This document shows positions 1 through 8,826 of a stretch of DNA of 53,703 bases, piece after piece. Source of the stretch: an uncultured Gammaproteobacteria bacterium (GTDB lineage: Bacteria; Pseudomonadota; Gammaproteobacteria; Pseudomonadales; Pseudohongiellaceae); NCBI GenBank assembly GCA_913058135.1, contig CAJXPR010000011.1, positions 1 through 53,703 of the forward strand, given 5' to 3'. The position numbers and the translations under genes are program-made. Under the pieces are notes generated by a model. That model saw only the letters and a program-made list of their open reading frames with translations, ran no database searches and was not told the origin of the DNA. Within the stretch, counting starts at the first letter, position 1. Each line of letters begins with the position of its first letter.

Positions 1-48
1 TCTACACAGAGTAGATCGTCGGCAGCGTCAGATGTGTATAAGAGACAG
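1..48 (+). other. Residual Illumina Nextera adaptor (assembly artefact)
   Basis: Positions 1-7 match the 3' end of the P5 flow-cell oligo. Positions 8-15 (AGAGTAGA) match the Nextera i5 index N504/S504. Positions 16-29 (TCGTCGGCAGCGTC) and 30-48 (AGATGTGTATAAGAGACAG) are the Nextera read-1 adaptor and the transposase mosaic end. The order is exactly that of a finished library molecule, so these bases are not part of the genome. They mark the window's left edge as a contig end. Genomic sequence begins at about 49. Confidence 0.97.
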
Positions 49-50
49 CC

Positions 51-503
51 TCAAAAACGGTGTCACTGAAAAAGAGCCACGTGGGACTGACCATTATCCG
101 GGACTCCGATATTCGCCATGAAAGTTTCACCGAACGCGCCGATGAACTGGGGGGGCTGGTTGAGTTCTACCGCTCGCCGGCCCGGTTGCAGTGGACACCG
201 ACCGGTACCAACGTCGCTGACTATCCGCGTCTGGCGCAGTTGTGGTGGCAGAATATTGGTGACGCCGCCTCCGGTGCCAAAACCCCGCAGGAGGCAATGA
301 CATCTCTGGCAGCAGACCAGGACCGTCTGATGCAGCGTCTGGAGCGTGCCAATGTGCTTGGCGACTGCGGTCCGCGTCTGAATGAACCGCAAAGCCGGGA
401 ATACTGGTTTGCTCAGCCCGGCGCACCGAAACCACCGCTGGCCAATGAAAAGCCGCAGCCCATTACTGTTGATTATGATGAACTGGTGCAAAGCTGGCAG
501 TAG
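51..503 (+). CDS. Sugar/polyol ABC transporter substrate-binding protein, C-terminal fragment
   Basis: The frame is open from the adaptor junction to a TAG at 501-503, so this is a 5'-truncated gene; the GTG at 60 is unlikely to be a true start. About 150 residues remain. They resemble the last third of family-1 extracellular solute-binding proteins of the sorbitol/mannitol/trehalose type. The clues are the motif YPRLAQLWWQNIGDA, a helix-rich LAADQDRLMQRLERA segment, and a C-terminal tail containing YWFAQPGAPKPPLANEKPQ and DELVQSW. Such proteins bind a sugar or polyol in the periplasm and deliver it to a MalFGK-like permease, which would lie outside the window. The signal peptide and N-terminal lobe are missing. 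The ligand cannot be inferred. Confidence 0.7.
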   Translation, partial: SKTVSLKKSHVGLTIIRDSDIRHESFTERADELGGLVEFYRSPARLQWTPTGTNVADYPRLAQLWWQNIGDAASGAKTPQEAMTSLAADQDRLMQRLERANVLGDCGPRLNEPQSREYWFAQPGAPKPPLANEKPQPITVDYDELVQSWQ

Positions 504-542
504 GCAAACCGTTCCAGCAACTTATCCGGAGTAGGTTCAAGC

Positions 543-2156
543 ATGAAAAAATTTGGTTTGATAGCTGTTATTGCTGTGCTGATGTCCTGCTCCGCGGAGC
601 AGGAAGAGGTTGTTGTTGAGCCGCTCGACATTCTGCTTATTGGTGGCATGCTCTACACCGGTGCCAATGAACCGCCAATTGCCGGAGATATCGGCATCAT
701 CGATGATCGCATCGTGGCAATGGGTGAACTCAGCGCTCGCGAATCCGCATTGACACTTGATGTTTCCGGCCTGGCAGTTATGCCGGGGTTTGTTGATATC
801 CATAGCCATGCCGTTCGTGACGGTCTGGACGATGGAATCTTCCGCTGGCCTGACGCCGAAAACCTGATTCGTCAGGGGGTCACCACGGTCGTTGGTGGAC
901 CCGACGGGAGCTCCCCCTTGCCAATCACCGATACGTTTGACGCATTGGCGGCAGCCCCGGCCTCCGTCAATTTTGCCACATTCGTGGGTCATGGCTCCGT
1001 GCGCGGTCTGGTGGTGGGTGAGGACGACCGGCCAGCGACCGAAGATGAACTCGAGCAGATGCGTGAACAGGTCAGGATTGCCATGGAGTCAGGTGCCTTT
1101 GGTCTGTCTTCGGGGCTGATCTATGCACCCGGACGCTTTGCCCAGACTGACGAGGTTATCGAGCTGACCAGAGTGGCGGGTGAATATGGCGGCATCTATA
1201 TCAGTCATATGCGTGAGGAAGGCCTGGCGGTGCTCGACAGCGTCGCGGAGACCATCCGCATCGGCGAGGAGGGCGGTCTGCCGACGCAGATAACCCATCA
1301 CAAGATCGTGGGTGCGCCTATGTGGGGTAACTCAACCGAAACCCTGCGGCTGGTGGATGAAGCCATTGCCCGGGGGGTTGATGTCTCCATCGATCAGTAT
1401 CCCTACACGGCGTCTTCCACCAGCCTGACCATCCTGTTTCCGGGGTGGAGTCTGGATGGTGGCCGTGCGGCATTGTTGGCGCGACTTGATGATCCAGGAC
1501 AGCGCCAGCGGGTCAAGGACGATATCGTCTACAATATCGAAATGGACAGGGGGGGAGATGATCCCGCCAACGTGGTGATCGCCGCCTGCCCACATGACGA
1601 CACCATCAATGGGCTCAATCTCAGTGAAATCCTGCGGCTGCAGGAGCGGGGAGTGAACCACCAGAATGCCGCCGAGTTACTCATGGAGCTGGTATACGCG
1701 GGAAACTGCAGCGCGGTGTTTCATGCAATCGATGAAGGTGATGTGCGCAATATCATGCAGCACGAACGCACCATGATTGCTTCAGATGGCGGCATTGAAG
1801 GCCCTTCCGAGCGTGTGCCCCATCCGCGCAACTACGGCACATTTGCGCGCGTGCTGGGGCACTACGCGCGTGATGAAGGTGTGCTGCCGCAATACACTGC
1901 GATTCATAAAATGAGCATGAAGCCGGCCGATCGTATCAACCTGCATGATCGCGGACGCCTGGAGGTCGGGGCTATTGCTGATATTGCGGTGATTGATCTG
2001 GATGCTGTCATTGATCGTTCAACCTTCGACATGCCGCATCGTTATGCGCAAGGTGTAGAGCATGTGTTTATCAACGGTCAGGCCGTGTTGCTGGACGGTG
2101 ACATGACAGGTGCACTGCCCGGTCGGGTACTGCTGTCAGGTGCTGCTCTCAGGTGA
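543..2156 (+). CDS. Exported N-acyl-D-amino-acid deacylase-like amidohydrolase (lipoprotein)
   Basis: 537 aa. The N-terminus has a lipoprotein signal with a lipobox at LMSC (Cys16), so the protein is probably anchored in the periplasm. The rest is a metal-dependent amidohydrolase of the D-aminoacylase type. It has HSH at 87-89, a second metal region at SHMRE (His222), THHK (His252/253) and an Asp at SDGG (Asp415), and ends in the usual beta-sandwich segment ADIAVIDLD. Family members remove the acyl group from N-acyl-D-amino acids or related dipeptides. Oddly, where many characterised family members have Cys in a GNCG-like motif, this one reads GPDGSS (Asp121), so metal coordination or substrate may differ. 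The start at 543 follows a GGAG about 11 bases upstream. The substrate is unproven. Confidence 0.85.
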   Translation: MKKFGLIAVIAVLMSCSAEQEEVVVEPLDILLIGGMLYTGANEPPIAGDIGIIDDRIVAMGELSARESALTLDVSGLAVMPGFVDIHSHAVRDGLDDGIFRWPDAENLIRQGVTTVVGGPDGSSPLPITDTFDALAAAPASVNFATFVGHGSVRGLVVGEDDRPATEDELEQMREQVRIAMESGAFGLSSGLIYAPGRFAQTDEVIELTRVAGEYGGIYISHMREEGLAVLDSVAETIRIGEEGGLPTQITHHKIVGAPMWGNSTETLRLVDEAIARGVDVSIDQYPYTASSTSLTILFPGWSLDGGRAALLARLDDPGQRQRVKDDIVYNIEMDRGGDDPANVVIAACPHDDTINGLNLSEILRLQERGVNHQNAAELLMELVYAGNCSAVFHAIDEGDVRNIMQHERTMIASDGGIEGPSERVPHPRNYGTFARVLGHYARDEGVLPQYTAIHKMSMKPADRINLHDRGRLEVGAIADIAVIDLDAVIDRSTFDMPHRYAQGVEHVFINGQAVLLDGDMTGALPGRVLLSGAALR

Positions 2157-2217
2157 TTACCGCTGATCCGTGCACATTTGATATCTGCCTGCTTATTTTT
2201 GGAGTTCTTTAAAAGCC

Positions 2218-3429
2218 ATGCAATCTGATGCTGAAATACACAAAAACTCCATAACACTTGGAACGCCCCTGTCACCCGGCGCGACACGGATCATGTTCCT
2301 GGGCAGTGGCGAACTGGGCAAGGAAGTTGTCATTGAGCTGATGCGCTTCGGTTGCGAGGTCATTGCCGTAGACCGCTACGCCAATGCGCCGGCGATGCAG
2401 GTTGCCCATCGCAGCCATGTCATCAACATGCTGGACGGCGCTGCCCTGCGGGCGCTGGTGGAGCAGGAAAAGCCCCAGTTGATAGTGCCGGAGATTGAAG
2501 CGATCGCGACGGATGAACTGGTGCGCCTGGAAGCAGAGGGCTGGCAGGTGATACCGTCGGCGCGCGCGGCGCAACTGACCATGAATCGCGAAGGCATACG
2601 GCGATTGGCAGCAGAGGAATTGGGGCTGTCGACATCGCCTTATCAGTTCGCCGAGACCCGTGAGCAGTATCTTCAGGCTATCGACAATATCGGCCTGCCC
2701 TGTGTGGTCAAACCCATCATGTCATCGTCCGGCAAGGGTCAGACCACGGTCAAACGTCCGGAAGATGTTGATTCAGCGTGGGACTATGCACAATCCGGCG
2801 GGCGCTCCGGTAAAGGCAAGGTGATTGTTGAAGGCTTTGTCGACTTCGATTATGAGATCACCCTGCTGACCGTGCGCCACTGTGATGGCACCAGCTTCTG
2901 TGCGCCCATCGGACATCGTCAGGAAAAAGGTGATTATCGCGAATCCTGGCAACCGCAGCCGATGAGCCCGGTGGCCTTGCAGGAGTCGCAGCGTATTGCT
3001 GCAGCGGTAACAGCGTCGCTGGGCGGGCTCGGGCTGTTTGGTGTCGAGCTGTTTGTCAAAGGCGATACGGTCTATTTCAGCGAAGTGTCGCCACGCCCCC
3101 ACGATACCGGGCTGGTGACGCTGATTTCACAAAATCTGTCGGAATTTGCCCTGCACGCACGTGCCATCCTCGGTTTGCCAGTGCCGGTAATCAGGCAGCT
3201 GGGGCCATCTGCCTCAGCGGTGCTGCTGGTGGCCGGTGACTCGGACAACATGCGGTACGGGAACCTGCAGCAGGCGCTGGCTGAACCTGATACTGACCTG
3301 CGTCTGTTTGGCAAGCCAGAGGTGCGCGGTGAACGACGTCTGGGCGTGGCATTGGCTCGTGATGAAAACATAGATAACGCAGTCAAGAAAGCGCTGCGAG
3401 TGGCGCAGAGCATCAAGGTCACGCTCTGA
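2218..3429 (+). CDS. purT: Formate-dependent phosphoribosylglycinamide formyltransferase 2
   Basis: 403 aa, close to the roughly 390 aa of E. coli PurT. It makes formyl-GAR from GAR, formate and ATP, the third step of purine synthesis, in the cytoplasm. The N-terminus carries the PurT signature [20 protein letters not shown], a nucleotide-binding pre-ATP-grasp fold. It is followed by an ATP-grasp domain with [33 protein letters not shown] and the metal/ATP loop [17 protein letters not shown]. The start at 2218 gives about 11 extra residues compared with E. coli; a GGAG lies about 12 bases upstream. It is convergent with the O-methyltransferase gene, with only 20 bases between stops. Confidence 0.95.
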   Translation: MQSDAEIHKNSITLGTPLSPGATRIMFLGSGELGKEVVIELMRFGCEVIAVDRYANAPAMQVAHRSHVINMLDGAALRALVEQEKPQLIVPEIEAIATDELVRLEAEGWQVIPSARAAQLTMNREGIRRLAAEELGLSTSPYQFAETREQYLQAIDNIGLPCVVKPIMSSSGKGQTTVKRPEDVDSAWDYAQSGGRSGKGKVIVEGFVDFDYEITLLTVRHCDGTSFCAPIGHRQEKGDYRESWQPQPMSPVALQESQRIAAAVTASLGGLGLFGVELFVKGDTVYFSEVSPRPHDTGLVTLISQNLSEFALHARAILGLPVPVIRQLGPSASAVLLVAGDSDNMRYGNLQQALAEPDTDLRLFGKPEVRGERRLGVALARDENIDNAVKKALRVAQSIKVTL

Positions 3430-3449
3430 GCGCGGGCCGGTCGTCAGCG

Positions 3450-4106
3450 CTAATGTTTGTACACCATGTTAATGCCATCACCAATGGGCACAAGGCTGGC
3501 GCTGACGCGACGATCACTGGCTATCTTGCGGTTCAGTGCCTTGAGCGCCAGCGTGTCATCGTCGCCACCGGGCTGCGCAACCTTACCGTACCAAAGACAG
3601 TTGTCGAGCATGATCAACCCGCCAGGACGCAGCAGTTTCAGTGACTGTTCGTAATAGTGGTCATACCCGGTTTTGTCAGCGTCTATAAACACAAAGTCAT
3701 ACAGACCCGCGCCACCAGCATTCAGCAGTGACTGCAGCGTATCGTTCGCCGGTCCCAGACGTAATTCTATACGGTCGTCCACACCGGCCTGCTGCCAGTA
3801 GCGCCGGGCTATATCGGTCCAGTCCTTGCTCAGATCACACGCGATGAGTTGTCCGCCAGGCGGCATGGCCTGCGCGGTGATCAGTGTGCTGTAGCCGGTA
3901 TAGACACCGATTTCGATGCTGCGGCGTATCTGCATGCTACGCAGAACCACACTCATGAAACGCGCCTGTTCGTGCGATATCTGCATCTGGGCGTCTTCAA
4001 GCGTTGCGGTTTCTTCATGTAATGCTTTCAGAACCGGCTGCTCTGGTTCCAGATGCTGGCTGATATAGTCGTGCAGCGTTTCGTTTACCTGTATCCATCT
4101 CGACAT
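3450..4106 (-). CDS. SAM-dependent O-methyltransferase (family 3, catechol/caffeoyl-CoA type)
   Basis: 218 aa. It transfers a methyl group from S-adenosylmethionine to a hydroxyl, typically of a catechol-like small molecule, in the cytoplasm. The SAM pocket is IEIGVYTGYSTLITAQAM, followed by the acidic loop LIACDLS. Metal ligands of the family are seen in YDFVFIDADKTGY and LLRPGGLIMLDNCLWYG. The start at 4106 is chosen because a strong AAGGAGG lies 5 bases upstream; an in-frame ATG 30 bases further upstream has no ribosome site. The natural acceptor is unknown. It probably has its own promoter, because the next gene on this strand (the sulfatase) is followed by 55 non-coding bases. Confidence 0.85.
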   Translation of the reverse strand: MSRWIQVNETLHDYISQHLEPEQPVLKALHEETATLEDAQMQISHEQARFMSVVLRSMQIRRSIEIGVYTGYSTLITAQAMPPGGQLIACDLSKDWTDIARRYWQQAGVDDRIELRLGPANDTLQSLLNAGGAGLYDFVFIDADKTGYDHYYEQSLKLLRPGGLIMLDNCLWYGKVAQPGGDDDTLALKALNRKIASDRRVSASLVPIGDGINMVYKH

Positions 4107-4161
4107 AATGCCTCCTTGCCCTGGTACGGTTAACAAAGTCTAACATGGCGTGATGGCCAGG

Positions 4162-5487
4162 TCAGGGGCGGAACCACATGTTCTCCAGCACGGTAGTGTT
4201 CAGGTCTTGTCGGGCCTGCTCCAGGTAGCCGCGCAGTCGTGCGACTACCTCGGGATTCTCGCGGGCGTAACTGTAGGTTTCAGCCGGATCGAGTTGCAGG
4301 TCAAATAACAGCCCGGCGGGGCCGTAGTAGGATTGCGCGTTGTCGAAACTGGTAATGACATTACGGTATGAAGATTCCACCACCAGTTTCCATTTGCCGC
4401 TGCGAACGCCGGCTATGCGGTCGTTCTGGAACAGGTAAAGCGCTTCATGCGGGCTGGATGCACCCTGAGCCAGCAGGGGGAGAATATCCTTGCCATCAAT
4501 GGGGCGGTCCTCAGGTATTGCAGCGCCGGCCATACCCACCAGGGTCGGGAACAGATCGATGTTCATGGCAGGTTCATTGCTGACCTGTCCGGCGGCAATG
4601 GTGCCAGGCCAGCGAGCCAGGAAAGGTACGCGCATGCCACCCTCCCAGGAAGCACCTTTGCGGTCGCGCAGATGACTGGCGCTACCTTCAAACCAGGGTC
4701 CGTTATCCGAGGTAAATATCACCAGGGTATTGTCGTCCAGGTCCAGTCTGTCCAACGTGTACAGTATCCTGCCGGTACTCCAGTCCAGAGTCTCAACGGT
4801 ATCACCATAAAGGCCCGCTGCGGATTGTCCTTCAAAAGGCGCTGCCGTATGCAGTGGTGTGTGCGGAAAGGTATGAGCCAGGTAGAGGAAAAACGGTTCG
4901 CTGCGGTTGTTCTCAATAAAACTCAGGGCCTGATCCGTGTAACGTTCGGTCAGTGTGCTCTGGTTGACCGGGTCCTCAATGACCTGGTCGTCCTGATACA
5001 GCATCAGTGGATGCATGTCATTACTGTGCAGTAGCCCGTAAAACGAGTCAAAACCGTAGTGCAAAGGTGCATGCTGGGGCTGACTGCCAAGATGCCATTT
5101 GCCGATCAGCGCTGTATTGTAGCCGACGCTCTGCAGGGCACTGGCAATGGTGATCTCGTCGCGTGCAAGACCGATATCATTATTGGGTCTGGCGACATCT
5201 GCGGTCAGTCCCAATCGCACCGGGTAGCGGCCGGTCAGCAGGCCGCCGCGTGACGGCGTGCAGATATTGGCGCTGGCATAAAAACTGTCCAGTCGAATAC
5301 CTTCAGTACTCATGCGGTCGAGATTGGGTGTGCTGATCAGGGAGGCGCCGTACACGCCGATATCACCGTAACCCAGATCATCTGCCATGATGACAATAAT
5401 ATTGGGCTGTGCGTTCCCGGATGCCCTTGTGCAACCGGCAACAGCCACGCATGCAAGCAGCAGGCAAAATCGAATTGCGTTATTCAT
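4162..5487 (-). CDS. Exported sulfatase (arylsulfatase family, formylglycine type)
   Basis: 441 aa. A lipoprotein signal peptide (VAGC, Cys19) places it in the periplasm or on the cell surface. It has the type-I sulfatase hallmarks: N-terminal metal ligands ADDLGYGD (Asp36/Asp37), and the core CTPSR at 76-80 within NICTPSRGGLLTGR. There Cys76 would be converted to formylglycine by a maturase not found in this window. The second metal site is FTSDNGPW and the last domain is the short C-terminal sheet. It would hydrolyse sulfate esters, probably from glycans or small glycosides. It sits next to the glycoside-oxidising cluster on the other strand, which suggests desulfation of a glycoside substrate. 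That link is inference from position only. Confidence 0.9.
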   Translation of the reverse strand: MNNAIRFCLLLACVAVAGCTRASGNAQPNIIVIMADDLGYGDIGVYGASLISTPNLDRMSTEGIRLDSFYASANICTPSRGGLLTGRYPVRLGLTADVARPNNDIGLARDEITIASALQSVGYNTALIGKWHLGSQPQHAPLHYGFDSFYGLLHSNDMHPLMLYQDDQVIEDPVNQSTLTERYTDQALSFIENNRSEPFFLYLAHTFPHTPLHTAAPFEGQSAAGLYGDTVETLDWSTGRILYTLDRLDLDDNTLVIFTSDNGPWFEGSASHLRDRKGASWEGGMRVPFLARWPGTIAAGQVSNEPAMNIDLFPTLVGMAGAAIPEDRPIDGKDILPLLAQGASSPHEALYLFQNDRIAGVRSGKWKLVVESSYRNVITSFDNAQSYYGPAGLLFDLQLDPAETYSYARENPEVVARLRGYLEQARQDLNTTVLENMWFRP

Positions 5488-5666
5488 GAGTGTGTACCGC
5501 TCTCGTTATTGTCTCAGGACGATAGCATATTCATGGCTGTTAAAGTCACCAAGTTATGATGGACGAATCAAGACCAGCGGTTTATGCTCGGGTACAACGG
5601 TCGATCAAAAAGCAGCTGCGACCATCATGAATCTGACTGATAACAAAAATAACTGACAGGAATTCT

Positions 5667-7352
5667 ATGAATCACAATGAATATGACGCCATCGTGGTCG
5701 GCTCCGGAATCAGTGGCGGCTGGGCTGCCAAGGAACTGACTGAAAAGGGTCTCAAAGTGATCATGCTGGAACGTGGTCGCAGTCTCGAACACGTCAAGGA
5801 TTACGTTAACGAGAACAAGGAAATATGGGAATTCCCTCACCGTGATATGCGTACCCGGGAAATGGTGGAAAATTACCCGGTGCTGCGACGAGACTATCCA
5901 CTTAATGAACAGACTCTGGGCAGCTGGACCAATGAGCAGGATTCTCCCTACGAAGAGATCCAGCGCTTTGACTGGTATCGCTCCTATCGGGTAGGCGGCC
6001 GTTCGCTGCTGTGGGGCCGCCAGAGTTATCGCTGGAACAAAATGGACTTCGAGGCCAATTTGCGAGAAGGAATCGCGGTTGACTGGCCGATTCGTTATGA
6101 CGACCTGGCGTCATGGTATGACTATGTCGAAGGATTCGCAGGCATCAGTGGTTCCAGAGAAGGGCTGGATGTCTTGCCCGATGGCAATTTCCTGCCGCCG
6201 ATGGAACTCAACTGCGTGGAAAAAGACGTCGCAGCCCGAATAAAGTCGCATTTTAATGGTGAACGTCATCTGTTCATTGGCCGCGTAGCTAACATCACAG
6301 AGTCCCGCCCTGAACAGAACCGGGTGCAATGCCAGTATCGAAACCGGTGCTGGCGAGGCTGTTCCTTTGGCGCTTTTTTCAGCACCCAGTCCACCACCTT
6401 GCCCGCCGCGATGGCCACCGGCAATCTTACGCTGCGCCCGTTCTCGATCGTGACACGGGTCCTGTACGACAAGGACACTCGCCGAGCCACCGGTGTGGAA
6501 GTGGTGGACGCGGAAACCAACGAAGTAATCGAGTACAAGGCGAAAGTGGTTTTCCTGAATGCCTCAGCGTTCAATTCAACCTGGATCCTGATGAACTCGG
6601 CCACCGATGTGTGGCCGGACGGTCTGGGCAGCAGTAGTGGCGAACTGGGACACAATGTCATGGATCACCACTTCCGGCTTGGAGCTTCCGGTCGCGTAGA
6701 CGGGTTTGAAGACAAGTATTATTACGGGCGCCGCCCCAACGGATTTTATGTGCCCCGGTTTCGTAATGTCGGTAACGACAGGCGTGAATACGTTCGCGGC
6801 TTTGGTTATCAGGGGTCTGCCAGCCGTACCGGCTGGAGCCGCAACATCAGTGAGCTGAATATCGGCGCTGATTTCAAGCAGGCGCTGACACAACCGGGTG
6901 ACTGGACCATCGGTATGACGGCCTTCGGTGAAATGCTGCCGTATCATGAAAACCGTATTTTTCTTAATCGCGACAAGACCGACAAATGGGGGCTGCCGAT
7001 TCTGGCGTTTGATGTCAGCATCAAGGAAAACGAGTTTGCCATGCGCAAGGACATGATCGCCGATGCCGTGGAAATGCTGGAAGCGGCCGGTGTGAAGAAC
7101 GTGGAGGGGCGGGACGCCGGTTATGCGCCGGGTATGGGTATCCATGAAATGGGCACTGCGCGAATGGGACGCGATCCGGCAACGTCGGTTTTGAATGCAC
7201 ATAATCAGGTATGGGACGCGCTAAATGTGTTTGTCACTGACGGCGCCTGCATGACGTCTGCTTCGTGTGTGAATCCCTCGTTAACCTACATGGCCTTGAC
7301 GGCCCGGGCGGCACAGTTTGCCGTGGATGAACTGAAAAAAGGAAACCTGTGA
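5667..7352 (+). CDS. GMC-family FAD dehydrogenase, probable glycoside 3-dehydrogenase large subunit
   Basis: 561 aa. The FAD-binding dinucleotide fold is at the start (VVGSGISGGWAAKEL, Glu36 at the end of strand 2). The GMC C-terminal catalytic pair is seen as GIHEMGTARMG (His493) and SCVNPSL (Asn536). A cysteine-rich insert QCQYRNRCWRGC lies near residue 225, as in the membrane gluconate/glucoside dehydrogenases. There is no signal peptide of its own. The next gene, one base downstream, encodes the small subunit with a Tat-like leader, so export as a pair is likely. By family knowledge such pairs oxidise C3 of glycosides or the C2/C5 of sugar acids and pass electrons to cytochrome c. The TIM-barrel and DUF1080 neighbours favour 3-keto-glycoside formation. 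An AGGA lies 6 bases before the ATG. Confidence 0.88.
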   Translation: MNHNEYDAIVVGSGISGGWAAKELTEKGLKVIMLERGRSLEHVKDYVNENKEIWEFPHRDMRTREMVENYPVLRRDYPLNEQTLGSWTNEQDSPYEEIQRFDWYRSYRVGGRSLLWGRQSYRWNKMDFEANLREGIAVDWPIRYDDLASWYDYVEGFAGISGSREGLDVLPDGNFLPPMELNCVEKDVAARIKSHFNGERHLFIGRVANITESRPEQNRVQCQYRNRCWRGCSFGAFFSTQSTTLPAAMATGNLTLRPFSIVTRVLYDKDTRRATGVEVVDAETNEVIEYKAKVVFLNASAFNSTWILMNSATDVWPDGLGSSSGELGHNVMDHHFRLGASGRVDGFEDKYYYGRRPNGFYVPRFRNVGNDRREYVRGFGYQGSASRTGWSRNISELNIGADFKQALTQPGDWTIGMTAFGEMLPYHENRIFLNRDKTDKWGLPILAFDVSIKENEFAMRKDMIADAVEMLEAAGVKNVEGRDAGYAPGMGIHEMGTARMGRDPATSVLNAHNQVWDALNVFVTDGACMTSASCVNPSLTYMALTARAAQFAVDELKKGNL

Positions 7353-7353
7353 C

Positions 7354-7914
7354 ATGAACAGACGTGAACTTTTGCAGATGATCATGTCGGCAACCGGTTA
7401 TGCCATGATAGGCAGTCCCGTTCTGCTGACGGCCTGTGCGAGCAGCGCCGGTTATCGCAGTACTGCATTTTCTGAGGACGATCAGGCGTTGCTGGCCGGT
7501 ATTGCCGAAACCATCATCCCGCGCACATCGACGCCGGGGGCCAGGGATGCCGACGTGGCACCTTTCATGTGTAAAATTGTAGATGACTGCTACTCGGATG
7601 CCCAACAGGCTGTTTTCCATGAAGGTCTGACCGCATTTCGCGAACAGTGCCAGGTGCGTTTCGGGCTGGACTTTGCCGAACTGTCGGATGAGCAGCGAAC
7701 CGGCCTGCTGATTGAGCTGGATCAGGCTGCTCGAGGTTATCCGCGCTCCCCGGGCGCGCCGGCACACTATATGATCATGATCAAACAACTGACGCTGTTT
7801 GCCTATTTCACCTCGGAGATTGTGCAGACCCAGGTCTTGAGGCTGGTGCCGGTGCCTGGTCGCTATGACGGTTGTTATCCCTATCAGGAAGGTGAAACCG
7901 CCTGGGCCATATGA
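7354..7914 (+). CDS. Gluconate 2-dehydrogenase subunit 3 family protein (small subunit of the GMC enzyme)
   Basis: 186 aa. The N-terminus NRRELL plus a hydrophobic stretch and LTAC (Cys28) looks like a Tat-type leader ending in a lipobox. The mature part contains the family signature LLAGIAETIIPRTSTPGARDADV and ends with GRYDGCYPYQEGETAW. Known small subunits of this family carry no cofactor; they chaperone the FAD subunit and provide the Tat signal that exports the pair. It starts one base after the large-subunit stop, so the two are surely co-translated. No cytochrome c subunit follows, so the electron acceptor is not obvious here. Confidence 0.88.
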   Translation: MNRRELLQMIMSATGYAMIGSPVLLTACASSAGYRSTAFSEDDQALLAGIAETIIPRTSTPGARDADVAPFMCKIVDDCYSDAQQAVFHEGLTAFREQCQVRFGLDFAELSDEQRTGLLIELDQAARGYPRSPGAPAHYMIMIKQLTLFAYFTSEIVQTQVLRLVPVPGRYDGCYPYQEGETAWAI

Positions 7915-7935
7915 CACCCGGGTAGCAAATTTCCA

Positions 7936-8826
7936 GTGGAAACCAAAAAGATGCAAAGACGAAAATTCCTGAAAATGAGTGCTGCTTTTGCCGGGTTTAG
8001 CCAACTGTCGCTGCTGGGCTGTTCGTCGGATGCCGGACAGGGCAGTTATCCCTTTGGCATCCAGCTCTACAGCTTGCGTGATGACTTGCCGGCGGATCCC
8101 GACGCGGTCCTGCAACAGCTGGCGCAGTTCGGCTATCACCAAATACAGAGTTATGAAGGGCCGTCAGGCATGTTCTGGGGCCGGTCGCCGGCCGATTTTA
8201 GTCGGTTCGTGCGCGAGTTGGGCATGGAACTTGTAGCCAGCCATTGCAGCATAGAAGAAAATTTCGAACGCAAAGCGGCGGAAGCTGCAGAAGCCGGCAT
8301 GCAGTACCTGATCTGCCCGCTGATTGGTCCGCAGCCCTCCATAGACGACTACCGACGCTACGCGGAGCGCTTCAATCGCTGCGGCGAGATTTGTCAGGAC
8401 GTAGGTTTGCGTTTTGCCTATCACAATCATCATTACACCTTCTTTGAACAGGAAGGCATCATTCCGCATGATGTGCTGATGCAAAACACGGACGCCGCTC
8501 TGGTCGACTTTGAATTGGATATTTTCTGGCTGGTGGCTGCCGGGCAGGACCCATTGACCTGGCTTCGCAAATACCCTGGCCGATTTGCGTTTTCACATGT
8601 AAAGGACCGTCTGCCCGATATGCCGTCCGATTCCTTCAGCGCCTCGACCACACTGGGGCAGGGCATTATCGATTACCCGGCAATCCTGCCTGTGGCGTAC
8701 GAACATGGTATGCGTTTCTTCATGGTCGAGCAGGAATCATATGCGGGTACCACACCGCTGGACAGTGCCCGCGATAACGCCGTGTACATGAGACAGGTGA
8801 CTCAGGCAATCCGGTCCAGCTCCTGA
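7936..8826 (+). CDS. Exported sugar isomerase/epimerase-like TIM-barrel protein
   Basis: 296 aa from a GTG at 7936. An ATG at 7951 (MQRRKFLK) is equally possible, and neither start has a good ribosome site. The leader holds the Tat pattern RRKFLK and a lipobox LLGC. The mature part is a xylose-isomerase-like (AP endonuclease 2) barrel with putative metal ligands in SHCSIEE, AYHNHHYTF, FELDIFWLV, FSHVKDRLP and VEQE. Family members isomerise, epimerise or beta-eliminate keto-sugars. Being exported and directly downstream of the GMC dehydrogenase pair, it probably acts in the periplasm on the 3-keto product. Its last 25 bases overlap the end of the convergent regulator gene. Confidence 0.82.
   Translation: METKKMQRRKFLKMSAAFAGFSQLSLLGCSSDAGQGSYPFGIQLYSLRDDLPADPDAVLQQLAQFGYHQIQSYEGPSGMFWGRSPADFSRFVRELGMELVASHCSIEENFERKAAEAAEAGMQYLICPLIGPQPSIDDYRRYAERFNRCGEICQDVGLRFAYHNHHYTFFEQEGIIPHDVLMQNTDAALVDFELDIFWLVAAGQDPLTWLRKYPGRFAFSHVKDRLPDMPSDSFSASTTLGQGIIDYPAILPVAYEHGMRFFMVEQESYAGTTPLDSARDNAVYMRQVTQAIRSSS

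Noticed and set aside
5667-7914. A plain gluconate 2-dehydrogenase
   Set aside because: The third (cytochrome c) subunit of gluconate dehydrogenase is missing and the neighbours act on keto-glycosides, so I preferred a glycoside 3-dehydrogenase, with the caution given in the entry.
7234-8142. A 302-codon open frame on the minus strand across the GMC, small-subunit and TIM-barrel genes
   Set aside because: It runs across three real genes and has no recognisable domain or ribosome site.
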